A stretch of DNA of 64,000 nucleotides from Sphingosinicella sp041916975 (GTDB taxonomy: Bacteria > Pseudomonadota > Alphaproteobacteria > Sphingomonadales > Sphingomonadaceae), in the NCBI RefSeq assembly GCF_041916975.1, contig NZ_JAYRYK010000001.1, positions 248,001-312,000 on the forward strand, read 5' to 3'. Positions 1-9,176 of this stretch are shown one piece after another. Under the pieces are notes generated by a model that searched no databases, was not told the DNA's origin, and worked only from the letters and a program-made list of their open reading frames with translations. Within the stretch, counting starts at the first letter, position 1. The number at the start of each line of letters is the position of its first letter. A program made the translations under genes and the position numbers.

Positions 1-925
1 CCCGATCCTCGCCGACAATGTCCACTACAAGGATACGCCCGTCGTCATCCAGCCGGGGCCGTTCGGCGCGCACTCGTGGCACGCGATGTCGTTCAGTCCG
101 CGCACGGGCCTCGTTTACATCCCCGTGCAGCTGATGATCGGCGAATACGAGCGCGACCCCGCCTTCAAGCGCCGACCGATGGGCCAGAACGTCGCGCTCG
201 CCATGAAGGAATTCCCGGAAGACCAGCTCGATGCCATCCGCAAGGTGACGAAGGGCCAGCTCCTCGCGTGGGACCCGGTCGCGCAGAAGGCGCGCTGGTC
301 GGTGGAGCATCCGTGGTTCCTGAACGGCGGCACGCTCGCCACGGCAGGCGATCTTGTCTTCCAGGGCAATGCCGAGGGCAAGTTCGTCGCCTACGACGCA
401 GCAACCGGCAAGGTGCTGTGGAGCTTCAACACCGAACACGGCATCATCGCCGCGCCCGTCTCCTACAGCCTCAAGGGCGAGCAATATGTCGCGGTGATGG
501 TCGGCATCGGCGGCGCCGGTTCGCTGGTCGGCAAGCTGGTGCCGAACCGACCGAGGATGCCGGGCCGGCTGATGGTGTTCAAGCTCGGCGGCACGGCGAA
601 GGCCGCGCCCTATGAAGCGCTTTACCGCGAACGGCTCGACCTCGAAGGCGTGACCTCAGCGGGCGATGCGGATGCGGGCATGGCCGAATACAACAAGACC
701 TGCGGCGTCTGCCACGGCGCGAACGCGTCCGTCGCCTACACCGCCGATCTTCGCCGCTCGGGCGCCCTCGTCGACGCGAAGCTCTGGAAGGACATCGTGA
801 TCGACGGCGTTCTCGCCGATAACGGCATGGTCGGCTTCAAGAGTATCCTGACACCGCAGGAGGCCGAGAATATCCGCGCCTATGTGCTTCGGCAGGCGCG
901 CAAGGACGTGCCAAACGGGCAATAA
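1..925 (+). CDS. PQQ-dependent quinohaemoprotein dehydrogenase, C-terminal part
   Basis: Only the last 307 residues are in the window, in frame from base 2. The first part shows beta-propeller repeats typical of PQQ alcohol dehydrogenases (GTLATAGDLVFQG, then AYDAATGKVLWSF). The last ~80 residues form a cytochrome c domain with haem motif CGVCH at visible residues 234-238 and a downstream Met (NGMVGF) as likely axial ligand. This is the type II/III quinohaemoprotein layout: periplasmic oxidation of an alcohol or aldehyde with electrons passed through haem c. It lies 33 bp upstream of an SDR gene on the same strand and may be the first step of the catabolic cluster. The substrate is unknown. 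Confidence 0.88.
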   Translation, partial: PILADNVHYKDTPVVIQPGPFGAHSWHAMSFSPRTGLVYIPVQLMIGEYERDPAFKRRPMGQNVALAMKEFPEDQLDAIRKVTKGQLLAWDPVAQKARWSVEHPWFLNGGTLATAGDLVFQGNAEGKFVAYDAATGKVLWSFNTEHGIIAAPVSYSLKGEQYVAVMVGIGGAGSLVGKLVPNRPRMPGRLMVFKLGGTAKAAPYEALYRERLDLEGVTSAGDADAGMAEYNKTCGVCHGANASVAYTADLRRSGALVDAKLWKDIVIDGVLADNGMVGFKSILTPQEAENIRAYVLRQARKDVPNGQ

Positions 926-958
926 GAGGCGCGCCGTTCAAAAAGCAGGAGTTGCATC

Positions 959-1753
959 ATGGGTACATTTTCGCCGGACGTCCTGAAGGGCAAGGTCGCC
1001 TTCGTCGCGGGAGGGTCGAGCGGCATCAACCTTGGCATCGCGCACGGGCTTGCCGAGGCAGGCGCGCGCGTCGCCATTATCAGCCGAAAGATCGAGAAGG
1101 TTGACGCCGCCGTCGCGGAGCTTCGCGCCGCCGGGCATGAGGCGATGGGCTCCGCCGCCGACGTGCGCGACTACGCTGCCGTCGAAGCCGCGCTCGCAGC
1201 CGTTCACGAGGCATGGGGCGAGATCGACATCGTGATTTCGGGCGCCGCCGGAAACTTCCTCGCACCCGCAGCCGCCATGTCGGCCAACGCGTTCCGCACG
1301 GTGGTGGACATCGATCTCATCGGCACCTTCCACGTGCTGCGCGCCGCCTATGCGTTTCTGCGCAAGCCCGGCGCGTCGGTCATCTCGATTACCGCCGGGC
1401 AGGCGGTGAACCCCACCGCCTTTCAGTCGCACGTGTGCGCCGCGAAGGCGGGGATCAACATGCTGACGAAATGCCTCGCGCTCGAATGGGGTCCGGCGGG
1501 CGTGCGCGTCAACGCCATCGCGCCGGGGCCGATCCGTGATACCGAGGGCATGGCGCGGCTGACGCCGACCCCCGAAGCCGAAGCCGCGCTGAAGCGCATG
1601 ATTCCGCTCGGCGATTATGGCGAGAAGCGTGACATCGCCGATCTTTCGGTATTCCTGTCGAGCGACAGCGCTAAATACATTACCGGCGCGATCCTCGACT
1701 GCGACGGCGGCTCCTCGATGACAATCCGCGGCCTGATCGACATGACGCAATGA
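959..1753 (+). CDS. SDR family oxidoreductase, 2,4-dienoyl-CoA reductase-like
   Basis: A 264-residue Rossmann protein. The cofactor loop is AGGSSGIN (residues 17-24) and the segment SGAAGNFLAPA resembles the NGAAGNFL signature of 2,4-dienoyl-CoA reductases. The usual YxxxK is replaced by VCAAK (V159, K163), so the catalytic tyrosine is absent, as in the dienoyl-CoA reductase branch. The end is ordinary (EWGPAGVRVNAIAPGPI). An AGGAG-like site precedes the ATG. The stop overlaps the next start (ATGA), so it is translationally coupled to the enoyl-CoA hydratase. The likely role is NADPH reduction of an unsaturated acyl-CoA; the exact substrate is unknown. Confidence 0.85.
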   Translation: MGTFSPDVLKGKVAFVAGGSSGINLGIAHGLAEAGARVAIISRKIEKVDAAVAELRAAGHEAMGSAADVRDYAAVEAALAAVHEAWGEIDIVISGAAGNFLAPAAAMSANAFRTVVDIDLIGTFHVLRAAYAFLRKPGASVISITAGQAVNPTAFQSHVCAAKAGINMLTKCLALEWGPAGVRVNAIAPGPIRDTEGMARLTPTPEAEAALKRMIPLGDYGEKRDIADLSVFLSSDSAKYITGAILDCDGGSSMTIRGLIDMTQ

Positions 1754-2499
1754 CCGAGGGGCTGCGCGTCGAAACCGATGCGGGTGTGACGACGATCACC
1801 CTCGCCCGCCCGGAAAAGAAGAACGCGATCACCGATGCGATGTACGGCGGCATCGCCGACGCGCTGGGTGCCGCGGCAGCCGATGATGCCGTGCGCGCGG
1901 TGGTGATCGCCGGAGACGGCGCGGACTTCTGCGCGGGCAACGACATTTCGATGTTCGCGGACGGACGGGATGCGGTGTCGTCCTCGAACGTCGGACCGTT
2001 TCTCAACGCGCTCACCGGCTTTCCGAAACCGATCGTTGCCGCCGTCACCGGCCGCGCAATTGGCGTCGGTGTCACCATGCTTCTGCACTGCGACCTCGTT
2101 TACGTTGCCCATGACGCGACGCTGGTCACGCCCTTCATCGACCTCGGGCTCGTGCCAGAAGCAGGCTCGGGTCGGCTGCTCCCTGAACGCATCGGCCACG
2201 TCCGCGCATTCGCGCTGTTCGCGCTCGGCGAGCGCCTGAGCGGCGACGAAGCCGCCACGCTTGGCATCGCGAACCGCGCGCTCGCGGCGGACGCGGTGTT
2301 GCCGGCAGCGATGGCAGCGGCACGCGCACTCGCCGAAAAGCCCGCGTCCGCAATCGCCGCGACCAAGCGGCTGATGCGCGACGCGGACACCCTGCGTGCC
2401 GCGCTTTCGGCGGACCGCGAGGCCTTCCTGCGGCAGCTTGAAACCCCGGAGGCCGCCGCAGCCTTCGCAGCCTTCGCCGCACGCAAGGGGCCGCGATGA
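1750..2499 (+). CDS. enoyl-CoA hydratase/isomerase family protein
   Basis: A 249-residue crotonase-fold protein. The oxyanion-hole segment DFCAGNDI and the GLVPEAGSGRLLPE segment are clear. A glutamate sits at the second catalytic position (PEAGS), while the first is not obvious, which is common in isomerase-like members. It therefore hydrates or isomerises an unsaturated acyl-CoA; sequence does not decide which. It overlaps both neighbours by 4 bp (ATGA), forming a tight unit with the SDR upstream and the alpha/beta hydrolase downstream. Confidence 0.88.
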   Translation: MTEGLRVETDAGVTTITLARPEKKNAITDAMYGGIADALGAAAADDAVRAVVIAGDGADFCAGNDISMFADGRDAVSSSNVGPFLNALTGFPKPIVAAVTGRAIGVGVTMLLHCDLVYVAHDATLVTPFIDLGLVPEAGSGRLLPERIGHVRAFALFALGERLSGDEAATLGIANRALAADAVLPAAMAAARALAEKPASAIAATKRLMRDADTLRAALSADREAFLRQLETPEAAAAFAAFAARKGPR

Positions 2500-3341
2500 C
2501 CGCTGCCGCTGAGGTTGTGTTCACGTCGGCGGAAGGTGGACGGCTCGTCGGTACGCGCATGGGGCCCGAAACAGGCCCGCTCGTCCTGCTGCTGCATGGC
2601 GGCGGGCAGACCCGCCACGCGTGGGCGCGCGCCTCGATCCGGCTGGCGGAAGAAGGCTACCACGTCGTCCGCTACGACGCGCGCGGCCACGGCGACAGCG
2701 ATTGGTCGGCCACGAAAGACTATTCGATGCTCGCGCACGGCGCCGATCTGCTCGCGGTATTGCGTGCGCTCGGGCGTCCGGCAGCGCTCGTCGGCGCATC
2801 GATGGGCGGCATCGCCTCGCTGCTTGCTGCCGCCGAGGCGCCGGAACGCGCGTGGGCGCTTGTGCTTGTCGACATCGTACCGGGGTTTGCCACGAAGGGT
2901 GTCGAGCGCGTGCGTACGTTCATGACGGCGAACCCGGAAGGTTTCGCATCGCTCGACGAAGCCGCCGCCACCGTTCGTGCGTACAACCCGGCGCGCGCTG
3001 CAAAGAATCCCGAGGGGCTGATGCGCAATCTTCGCAAGGGCGGCGACGGACGCCTCCGCTGGCACTGGGATCCCGCCGTGATCGACAAGAAGCCAGATCC
3101 CAGCCTCACCGAGATGCTCTCCGCCAAGCTTGCCGCGCTTCCGACATCGCTACCTTTGTTGCTGGTGGCGGGCGCCGACAGCGATGTGGTGGATGCGGAG
3201 GCGCTGGAACGCTTTCAGGCTCAGGCACCGCACGCCGAAACCATCGCCATCGCGCGCGCCGGGCACATGGTCGCGGGTGATCGCAACGACGCCTTCGGCG
3301 ACACGATCGCCGCGTACCTGAAGCGCACCGTAAAGGGTTAG
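2496..3341 (+). CDS. alpha/beta hydrolase
   Basis: A 281-residue alpha/beta-hydrolase. It has the HGGGQTRH oxyanion segment near residue 33, nucleophile elbow GASMGG with Ser102, an acid in GADSD near residue 228-230 and catalytic His257 in AGHMVAGD. No signal peptide is seen, so it is cytoplasmic. It could cleave an ester, lactone or C-C bond (meta-cleavage-type hydrolases share this fold). It is coupled by a 4-bp overlap to the hydratase and converges with the acyl-CoA synthetase on the opposite strand, the two stop regions overlapping by 4 bp. Confidence 0.85.
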   Translation: MTAAAEVVFTSAEGGRLVGTRMGPETGPLVLLLHGGGQTRHAWARASIRLAEEGYHVVRYDARGHGDSDWSATKDYSMLAHGADLLAVLRALGRPAALVGASMGGIASLLAAAEAPERAWALVLVDIVPGFATKGVERVRTFMTANPEGFASLDEAAATVRAYNPARAAKNPEGLMRNLRKGGDGRLRWHWDPAVIDKKPDPSLTEMLSAKLAALPTSLPLLLVAGADSDVVDAEALERFQAQAPHAETIAIARAGHMVAGDRNDAFGDTIAAYLKRTVKG

Positions 3342-4876
3342 ACCGCGGGCGCGGCGTTGTAGGCCTTCTTGAGCGCGCCGCGGTCGATCTTCAGCGTCGC
3401 GCTGCGCGGTATTTCGTCGATGATCGCCATGTGCTTCGGCTGCTTGAAGCGCGCGAGCTTGCCATCGGCGTGCGCAAGCAGAGTGTCGAGCGTCACCGTC
3501 GCGCCCGGCTGCGGCTCGATGATCGCCATGCCGACCTCGCCCCAGCGGTCGTCGGGCACCGCGATCACCGCGACCTCCTTCACTCCCGGCGCGTCCGCAA
3601 GCACGAGTTCGACCTCGGCCGGATAGATGTTCTCGCCGCCCGACCGATACACCTCGCGCAGCCGGTCGACGATGTAGAGCCGCCCCGCCTCGTCCTTCCG
3701 CGCGCAGTCGCCGGTGCGGAACCAGTCGCCGCTGAAATAGTCCTCGCGCGGGCGGTTCCAGTAGCCGGGCGTGATCGCCGGGCCGCGCGTCCAGATCTCG
3801 CCGACCTCGCCATCCGGCACATCGTTGCCGTCCGCGTCGACAAGGCGGAGTTCGGTGCCCGACATCACCGTGCCCGAACAGTTCTTCAGCGCCAGCTCGC
3901 GCCCCTCCTCAAGCACCGTGACCAGCGGCCCCTGCTCGGTCGACCCGTAGGAAAGCTGGAGGAAGAAACCGCGGTCCTGCCACGTCTGATGCACCCACAC
4001 CGTTTTCGGCCCCCAGCCCCCGAACAGTGCCGTACGGAGCGCCGGAAACGTCGCCTCCGCAAAATCCGGCAGCGCCGTAACGAGTTCGTACATCTGCAGC
4101 ACACCGCACATGTGCGTAATTCCTACACCCGGGTCCGTCAGTAGACGCAGCGTCTCGGTCGGATCGAACCGCCGCGTCGTCGTCACCTGCCCGCCCCAGT
4201 AGAGCGCCGGATTCGAATAAGTGTTGAGCGCACCCGCGTGGAACAGCGGCACGATGTTGAGGTGGTTGATGCCGCGCTCCGACAGGCGCGAGGTCTGCGC
4301 CGCATTCAGCGCGTGATGCTTCAGCGTGCCCTGGCTGCACAGCGCGCCCTTGGGCAGGCCCGTGGTGCCGGAGGTGTAGAGAATGTGCGTGATCGTATCC
4401 TCATCATGGCTGCCCCCGGGCATAGCGCCCGACGCCCCTGCAATCAGCGCATCATAGGGACTCTCAGCAATCGTATCGGACCAGAGCAGGCGCGGACCGA
4501 TGCCGACCGTGTCGGCAACAGCATCGCCGGTTTCGCGCCATGCCGTGTCGCAGATCATCACCTTGGGTGCCGCGTCCTTGGCGAGCGTCACCATCTCGCC
4601 CACCGCGAGGCGCCAGCTCATCGGCACGAGGATCAACCCGGCGCGCATACAGGCGAACTGCAACTCGAAGATGCGGATGTCGTTTTCCGCGATCATCGCC
4701 ACGCGGTCCCGCGGCTGAAGACCGAAATGTTCACGCAGCAGGAAGGCGAGACGGCCGACGCGATCTTCGAGTTCGCCCCACGTTTCCGTCACGCCACGCG
4801 CGATATCTGTCAGCGCGGGCGCGTTCGGCCGACGCGCGGCGTGATAGGCGACCCAGTCGTGGACCCAAGGCTTCAT
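3338..4876 (-). CDS. AMP-dependent acyl-CoA synthetase
   Basis: A 512-residue ANL-superfamily ligase: acid + ATP + CoA gives acyl-CoA + AMP + PPi. The ATP-binding motif YTSGTTGLPKG lies at about residues 167-177, YGSTEQGP at the A5 position, and the C-terminal hinge and lysine segment PRSATLKIDRG has catalytic Lys496. Full length. The start overlaps the stop of the thioesterase gene by 4 bp, so the two form a minus-strand operon. Together they could control entry and exit of a CoA ester in the pathway encoded around them. The acid substrate is not predictable. Confidence 0.9.
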   Translation of the reverse strand: MKPWVHDWVAYHAARRPNAPALTDIARGVTETWGELEDRVGRLAFLLREHFGLQPRDRVAMIAENDIRIFELQFACMRAGLILVPMSWRLAVGEMVTLAKDAAPKVMICDTAWRETGDAVADTVGIGPRLLWSDTIAESPYDALIAGASGAMPGGSHDEDTITHILYTSGTTGLPKGALCSQGTLKHHALNAAQTSRLSERGINHLNIVPLFHAGALNTYSNPALYWGGQVTTTRRFDPTETLRLLTDPGVGITHMCGVLQMYELVTALPDFAEATFPALRTALFGGWGPKTVWVHQTWQDRGFFLQLSYGSTEQGPLVTVLEEGRELALKNCSGTVMSGTELRLVDADGNDVPDGEVGEIWTRGPAITPGYWNRPREDYFSGDWFRTGDCARKDEAGRLYIVDRLREVYRSGGENIYPAEVELVLADAPGVKEVAVIAVPDDRWGEVGMAIIEPQPGATVTLDTLLAHADGKLARFKQPKHMAIIDEIPRSATLKIDRGALKKAYNAAPAV

Positions 4877-5793
4877 TTTCCGCTCTCCTCACCCGCTTTT
4901 CTTATGAAGATTTCCTGCGCGACCGAGGCGACGAGCGTCCCTGCCCGGTCGAAAAACCGCCCCGTCGTGAAGCCGCGCCCGTCTGCGGCGCGCGAGGATT
5001 CCTGCACGTGCAGCAGCCATTCGTCGGCGCGTACCGGCGCGTGCAGCCATATGGCGTGGTCGAGCGACGCGCCGAAATAGCCGCGCCCGGCAATCAGGTC
5101 TTCCCAGCGGATCGGGTGCTGCACGGTAACGGCGTCCGCCATGGTGATGTCGCTTGCATAGACGAACAGCGCCGTGTGCAGCAGCGGATCATCAGGCAGC
5201 CGTTCGTCGACGCGCATCCAGATGCGATGATGGCCGTCTCCGATTGTCGGGTCCCACGGGCGCTGATCGATGTGCCGCACGTCGACGGGCCACGGCACGC
5301 CGGCGTTCACCGGGAGTTCCGCCCCGTGCATCTCCATCAATTCGATGTCGCGCGAAGGTACGCTTTCCGGGTCCGGCGCATCAGGCATCCGCCACTGGTG
5401 CGTCATGCCTTCGCTCGGCCCCGCGAACGAGAAGGTAACGTGCGTCACCGTCTTTCCCGCCTGCTCGGCGCGCACCTGCCGGACGGAAAAGCCCCGTGTA
5501 TCGCGCAGCCTTTCGACGCTGTAGGAGACCGCGAGCGAAGGGTCGCCGAGGCGAAGGAAGTAGCAGTGCATCGAGTGCATCACGCGGCCTTCAGCAACGG
5601 TTGCAGCAGCCGCCATCAGCGCTTCGGCCAGCAGGTGCCCGCCGTAGATGCGATCGAAAACACTGTCGCCCACGGGAACTTCGAAACGGTCGTTCCCCAC
5701 GGGCACGATCTGGCCGATGCGCGCGATGAGCCTGCGCAGCGATGCGGCGCGATCCTGCCGGGCATTTTCGGTACGTGCGAGGTCTTCAGCCAT
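4873..5793 (-). CDS. acyl-CoA thioesterase II (TesB-like)
   Basis: A 306-residue double hot-dog thioesterase, the usual TesB length. N-terminal FEVPVGDSVFDRIYGGHLLAEAL and C-terminal FVYASDITM and SLDHAIW match the family, and the Asp, Ser/Thr and Gln of the TesB active site are present (YASD, SLDHA, VAQEIF). It hydrolyses acyl-CoA to free acid and CoA. First gene of a two-gene unit with the acyl-CoA synthetase. It is transcribed divergently from the nitroreductase across a 95-bp promoter region. Confidence 0.9.
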   Translation of the reverse strand: MAEDLARTENARQDRAASLRRLIARIGQIVPVGNDRFEVPVGDSVFDRIYGGHLLAEALMAAAATVAEGRVMHSMHCYFLRLGDPSLAVSYSVERLRDTRGFSVRQVRAEQAGKTVTHVTFSFAGPSEGMTHQWRMPDAPDPESVPSRDIELMEMHGAELPVNAGVPWPVDVRHIDQRPWDPTIGDGHHRIWMRVDERLPDDPLLHTALFVYASDITMADAVTVQHPIRWEDLIAGRGYFGASLDHAIWLHAPVRADEWLLHVQESSRAADGRGFTTGRFFDRAGTLVASVAQEIFIRKAGEESGK

Positions 5794-5831
5794 GCCTTAT
5801 CCGCCGCAAAACCTGCTCCTCACTTGCTATC

Positions 5832-5878
5832 ATTGCGCAATCCTATAATCAAACATTGTATTGTTTTCAGGCAGGAGG
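5832..5878. promoter_or_regulatory. divergent promoter and operator region between tesB-like gene and nitroreductase
   Basis: This stretch holds a 10-bp palindrome ATTGCGCAAT (5832-5841), a perfect TATAAT (5844-5849, plus strand), an inverted repeat with arms AAACA/TGTTT (5851-5866) between the -10 box and the gene, and an AGGAGG ribosome binding site (5873-5878). The -35 box is weak. The layout suggests a repressor acting downstream of the -10 box. No regulator gene lies nearby, so its identity is unknown. Confidence 0.5.
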
Positions 5879-5888
5879 TTTGTCCCAA

Positions 5889-6614
5889 ATGAGTGAAACG
5901 TGCACCGACACCGCGCTGCCTGCGGACACGGCGGCTCTGAAGCGGCTGGTGACGGCGCGGCACAGTTGCCGCGCGTTCAAATCCGCGCCCGTTCCGCGCG
6001 CCGATATCGAGACGATGCTTGGCATCGCGCAGCAGGCCGCCTCGTGGTGCAATTCGCAGCCCTGGCAGACGATCGTTACCGAAGGCGAGGCAACGGACCG
6101 GTTTCGCGATGCGCTCTACTCCTATGCCGCGTCGAACGCGTGGTCGGATCAGGCGAACCGGCCCGAAGCCCCGGACTTCGCGTTCCCCAAGCAGTATGTC
6201 GGCATCTACAAACAGCGCCAGCGCGAGACCGGCTGGGCGCTCTACGAAAGCGTCGGCATCACCTATGGCGACCGCGCCGCTTCGGGCAAGCAGATGCTTG
6301 AAAACTTCCGCCTGTTCGGCGCGCCGCATGTGATGATCGTGACCACTGAGGACGATCTCGGCGTCTACGGCGCCATCGATTGCGGGGCTTACGTGGCGCA
6401 CGTGATGCTCGCCGCGCAGAGCCTCGGCATCGCCACGATTGCGCAGGCGGCGCTCGCCGGATGCGCGAACTTCATCCGGGACTGGTTCGATATCCCGCCG
6501 CACCGCAGGATCGTCTGCGGCATCTCGTTCGGCTATGCGGACCCCGATCATCCTGCGAACAGCTTCCGCACGACACGCGCGGCGATTGGCGAGGTCGCGC
6601 ATTTCGTAAGCTAG
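5889..6614 (+). CDS. nitroreductase family protein
   Basis: A 241-residue FMN-dependent nitroreductase-fold protein. The N-terminal RHSCRAFKSAPVPR is the FMN phosphate-binding segment, with NSQPWQ after the first helix. The start at 5889 is chosen because AGGAGG sits 10 bp upstream; an open frame continues upstream but runs through the promoter. It uses NAD(P)H to reduce nitro, quinone or enone-type substrates. The stop overlaps the end of the convergent flavoprotein gene by 4 bp. Its place in the cluster suggests it acts on a pathway intermediate rather than in general detoxification; that is inference. Confidence 0.87.
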   Translation: MSETCTDTALPADTAALKRLVTARHSCRAFKSAPVPRADIETMLGIAQQAASWCNSQPWQTIVTEGEATDRFRDALYSYAASNAWSDQANRPEAPDFAFPKQYVGIYKQRQRETGWALYESVGITYGDRAASGKQMLENFRLFGAPHVMIVTTEDDLGVYGAIDCGAYVAHVMLAAQSLGIATIAQAALAGCANFIRDWFDIPPHRRIVCGISFGYADPDHPANSFRTTRAAIGEVAHFVS

Positions 6615-8002
6615 GCTCGCGCCAGCGCAGCCGCACCCCGCCCGGCAATGCGGCCGAAGATGATGGCGTTGCTGATATAATTGCCGCCGCCGATGTAGCG
6701 CTCGCCGAGCACACCGCCCGCCGTCTCCCCTGCCGCATAGAGGCCGGGGATCACGGCTTGGTCGGCGCGGAGCACGCGCGCGTCGGGATCGATGCGAAGC
6801 CCCGCCGATGTCGCGCCATAGCTCGCCGCGTGAACCTCCGCCGCGTAGAACGGCGGCGTCTCGATGGTGCTGAGCGGTCCCTTCTTGAAGAACCGGCTGT
6901 CCCCGCCCCCGCGCACATCCGCGTTGTACGCGGCGACCGCACCCTCAAGGCCGGCGGCATCGATTCCGGCCTTTGCCGCCAGTTCGGCAAGGCTGTCCGC
7001 GACGACCACGCGGCCCTTCTCCGCCTCCTCGGCAAGACGGTCGCACGAATAGGCGTAGTCGCCGACGCCGAGCTTGTCCGCAAACGGGTGCCGCGAAGGC
7101 GAAGCCGCGCGTGTCGGCTCGTCGAACACCGCAAAGCACACGCGCCCCGGCTGGTCCTCGATCAAGTGCCCCGCGATGCAATAGGGCCACGTCTCGTCCA
7201 TGAACCGCTGCCCGTCCCTGTTCACGAACACCAGCCACGGCGGGTGGAAATCGGCAACGTCGCGCGAGAAGCCCGGCGAGGCATTGACCATCAGCCGCCC
7301 CTTGCCCGCGATATCTGCGTCCGCCGCGCGGCCCATCAGCAGCCCGTCGCCCCGGCTCGTCTCGGAGCCGAAGTAGAATGACCAGCGCTCGTCCTGCGCG
7401 GCGACCTCCGGGTTCAGCTCGGCAAGCAAGGCGCGGTTCGCCCCGTAGCCGCCGGTTGCGAGCACAACCGCGCCCGCACGCATTTCGCCGCCCTGCGCCG
7501 AAACACCCACGACCCGCCCGTCTTCAACGAGCAGCGATTCAACGCGCACGCCCGAGTGGATGCCGACGCCGCGCGCGGAGGCCGCACCCAGCAGGTGTTC
7601 GAACAGCACCGCGCCCGACCCGTGGGTATGGTGCCCGCGCGGCGTGTCGTCGACGCCGGAAACATAAAGTCCATCGACCGGGAATTCGACACCAAGGCCG
7701 ATCAGCCATTCGAGCGTCGGCGCCGATTCCTCGCAGAAGCGGCGGATGAGCCACGGCTCCAGCTTCCACTGGTTGAAGGTCATGATGTAGCGGAACATGC
7801 GTTCGGCATCGTCCTCGATACCCGCCGCGCGCTGGATGCTCGTCCCCGCCGCGTAGAACACGCCGCCCGAGAGCGCCGTCGATCCACCGGGCCGTTTCCC
7901 GGCTTCGAGCACCGTCACCGATGCGCCGTTGTCGGCGGCTTCGATCGCCGCGGCCATGCCGGCCCCGCCCGCGCCAACGACAATCACATCGCAGTCCCGC
8001 AT
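6611..8002 (-). CDS. FAD-dependent oxidoreductase, KstD/fumarate reductase flavoprotein family
   Basis: 463 residues from the internal ATG at 8002; an ATG 15 bp further upstream is also possible. The dinucleotide-binding motif VIVVGAGGAGMAAA is at residues 6-19, followed by RPGGSTALSGG, and the C-terminal FAD segment is GGVLGERYIGGGNYISNAIIFGR. This is the family of 3-ketosteroid dehydrogenases, fumarate reductase flavoproteins and related enzymes that introduce or remove a C=C next to a carbonyl. It runs in the same direction as the 2-oxoacid dehydrogenase genes upstream (gap 22 bp) and is probably their operon partner. The substrate is unknown. Confidence 0.85.
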   Translation of the reverse strand: MRDCDVIVVGAGGAGMAAAIEAADNGASVTVLEAGKRPGGSTALSGGVFYAAGTSIQRAAGIEDDAERMFRYIMTFNQWKLEPWLIRRFCEESAPTLEWLIGLGVEFPVDGLYVSGVDDTPRGHHTHGSGAVLFEHLLGAASARGVGIHSGVRVESLLVEDGRVVGVSAQGGEMRAGAVVLATGGYGANRALLAELNPEVAAQDERWSFYFGSETSRGDGLLMGRAADADIAGKGRLMVNASPGFSRDVADFHPPWLVFVNRDGQRFMDETWPYCIAGHLIEDQPGRVCFAVFDEPTRAASPSRHPFADKLGVGDYAYSCDRLAEEAEKGRVVVADSLAELAAKAGIDAAGLEGAVAAYNADVRGGGDSRFFKKGPLSTIETPPFYAAEVHAASYGATSAGLRIDPDARVLRADQAVIPGLYAAGETAGGVLGERYIGGGNYISNAIIFGRIAGRGAAALARA

Positions 8003-8024
8003 CCGTTCCCTCCCCATGCGTTTT

Positions 8025-9176
8025 TTAGTCGTGCGCGATCAGCAGCCGCGCCGGGTGTTCGAGGAGGTCGACGATCGCCGCGAGGAACCGCGCCGCCGCC
8101 GCGCCGTCGATGGCGCGATGGTCGCACGAGAGCGTCAGCGTCACCTCCTGCACCGGTTTCGGCTGGCCGTCGGCACCAAGGCGGAACGTCACGTGCGGCG
8201 CACCGACGCCGAGCATGAAGCTCTGATCGGGGTCGATGATCGGCGCGAGTGCGCGCACCCCGAACATGCCGACATTCGAGATGCCGAGCGCGGCCTCTCT
8301 CATATCCGCAGCGCCGAGCCGCCCGGTCCGTGCGCGTTCGATCGCAGCATCGAGATCGCGTGCCAGCGCATGAATACCGCCGCGCACCGCAATCACCGGC
8401 GCCATCACGCCGCCGGGCGCATCGACAGCGATGCCGATGCCGACCGCGGCAAGCGGCACCGCTTGCCCATCCCGCCACACCACGTTCGCCTCAGGCACCA
8501 GCTTCAGCGCGCGCGCCGCAGCGGCAGCGAGGAACGCCGTCACGCTGAGCTTACCCGGCGCCGCCGGATCGGCGTTGAGATCAGCCCGGAGCGCAATCAG
8601 CGCATCGAACACCGCGTCCGCAGTGAGATAGAAATGCGGAACCTCGGCCTTACTGCGGCTGACGCGCGCGGCGATTAGTCCGCGTAGGTCGCGCGCCTTG
8701 GCCAAGAGTTTCGCCGTCGCCGGTTTTTCGGCAAGCGCCGCACGCACGTCGCCCGCCTGAATCCGTCCGCGCGGGCCGCTCCCAGCGATGTTGGCAAGCG
8801 CGATACCGCCGCGTTCGGCAAGGCGGCGCGCGAAGGGCGTCGCACGGATGCGGTTGCCGCTTTGCGCAACCGGAAGCGGTGCAAGTTTGGCCGCCGCGGC
8901 TGGCGGCGCATCGGCAACGTGAACCGCCCCCTGCCCCGGCCCGGTCCACAGCGCGACCGCCACGCCGACATCCACGGTCTCACCCGCCGCGACGAGAACC
9001 TGCGTGATCCGCCCTGCAGCCGGCGCCTCGATCTCGTTGCTGATCTTGTCGGTCTCGACAACGAACAGCACCTGCCCCTCGGCGACCTCGTCGCCCGGCG
9101 CCACGAGCCATTCGGCGATCAGCCCCTCGGACATCGTGAGTCCGAGCTTCGGCATGACGATCGACGCCTCAGCCAT
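8025..9176 (-). CDS. 2-oxoacid dehydrogenase E2 (dihydrolipoyl acyltransferase)
   Basis: 383 residues. The start at 9176 is chosen because it begins exactly at a lipoyl domain (MAEASIVMPKLGLTMSEG) and overlaps the E1 beta stop by 8 bp; the frame is open further upstream but that part is non-homologous. Lipoyl lysine K44 sits in ETDK. A single lipoyl domain is followed by a peripheral subunit-binding domain (about residues 118-155, ATPFARRLAE to GPRGRIQAGDV) and the catalytic domain with HRAIDG (His353, Asp357). It transfers the acyl group from lipoamide to CoA. No E3 gene is present, so the complex must borrow lipoamide dehydrogenase. Confidence 0.92.
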   Translation of the reverse strand: MAEASIVMPKLGLTMSEGLIAEWLVAPGDEVAEGQVLFVVETDKISNEIEAPAAGRITQVLVAAGETVDVGVAVALWTGPGQGAVHVADAPPAAAAKLAPLPVAQSGNRIRATPFARRLAERGGIALANIAGSGPRGRIQAGDVRAALAEKPATAKLLAKARDLRGLIAARVSRSKAEVPHFYLTADAVFDALIALRADLNADPAAPGKLSVTAFLAAAAARALKLVPEANVVWRDGQAVPLAAVGIGIAVDAPGGVMAPVIAVRGGIHALARDLDAAIERARTGRLGAADMREAALGISNVGMFGVRALAPIIDPDQSFMLGVGAPHVTFRLGADGQPKPVQEVTLTLSCDHRAIDGAAAARFLAAIVDLLEHPARLLIAHD

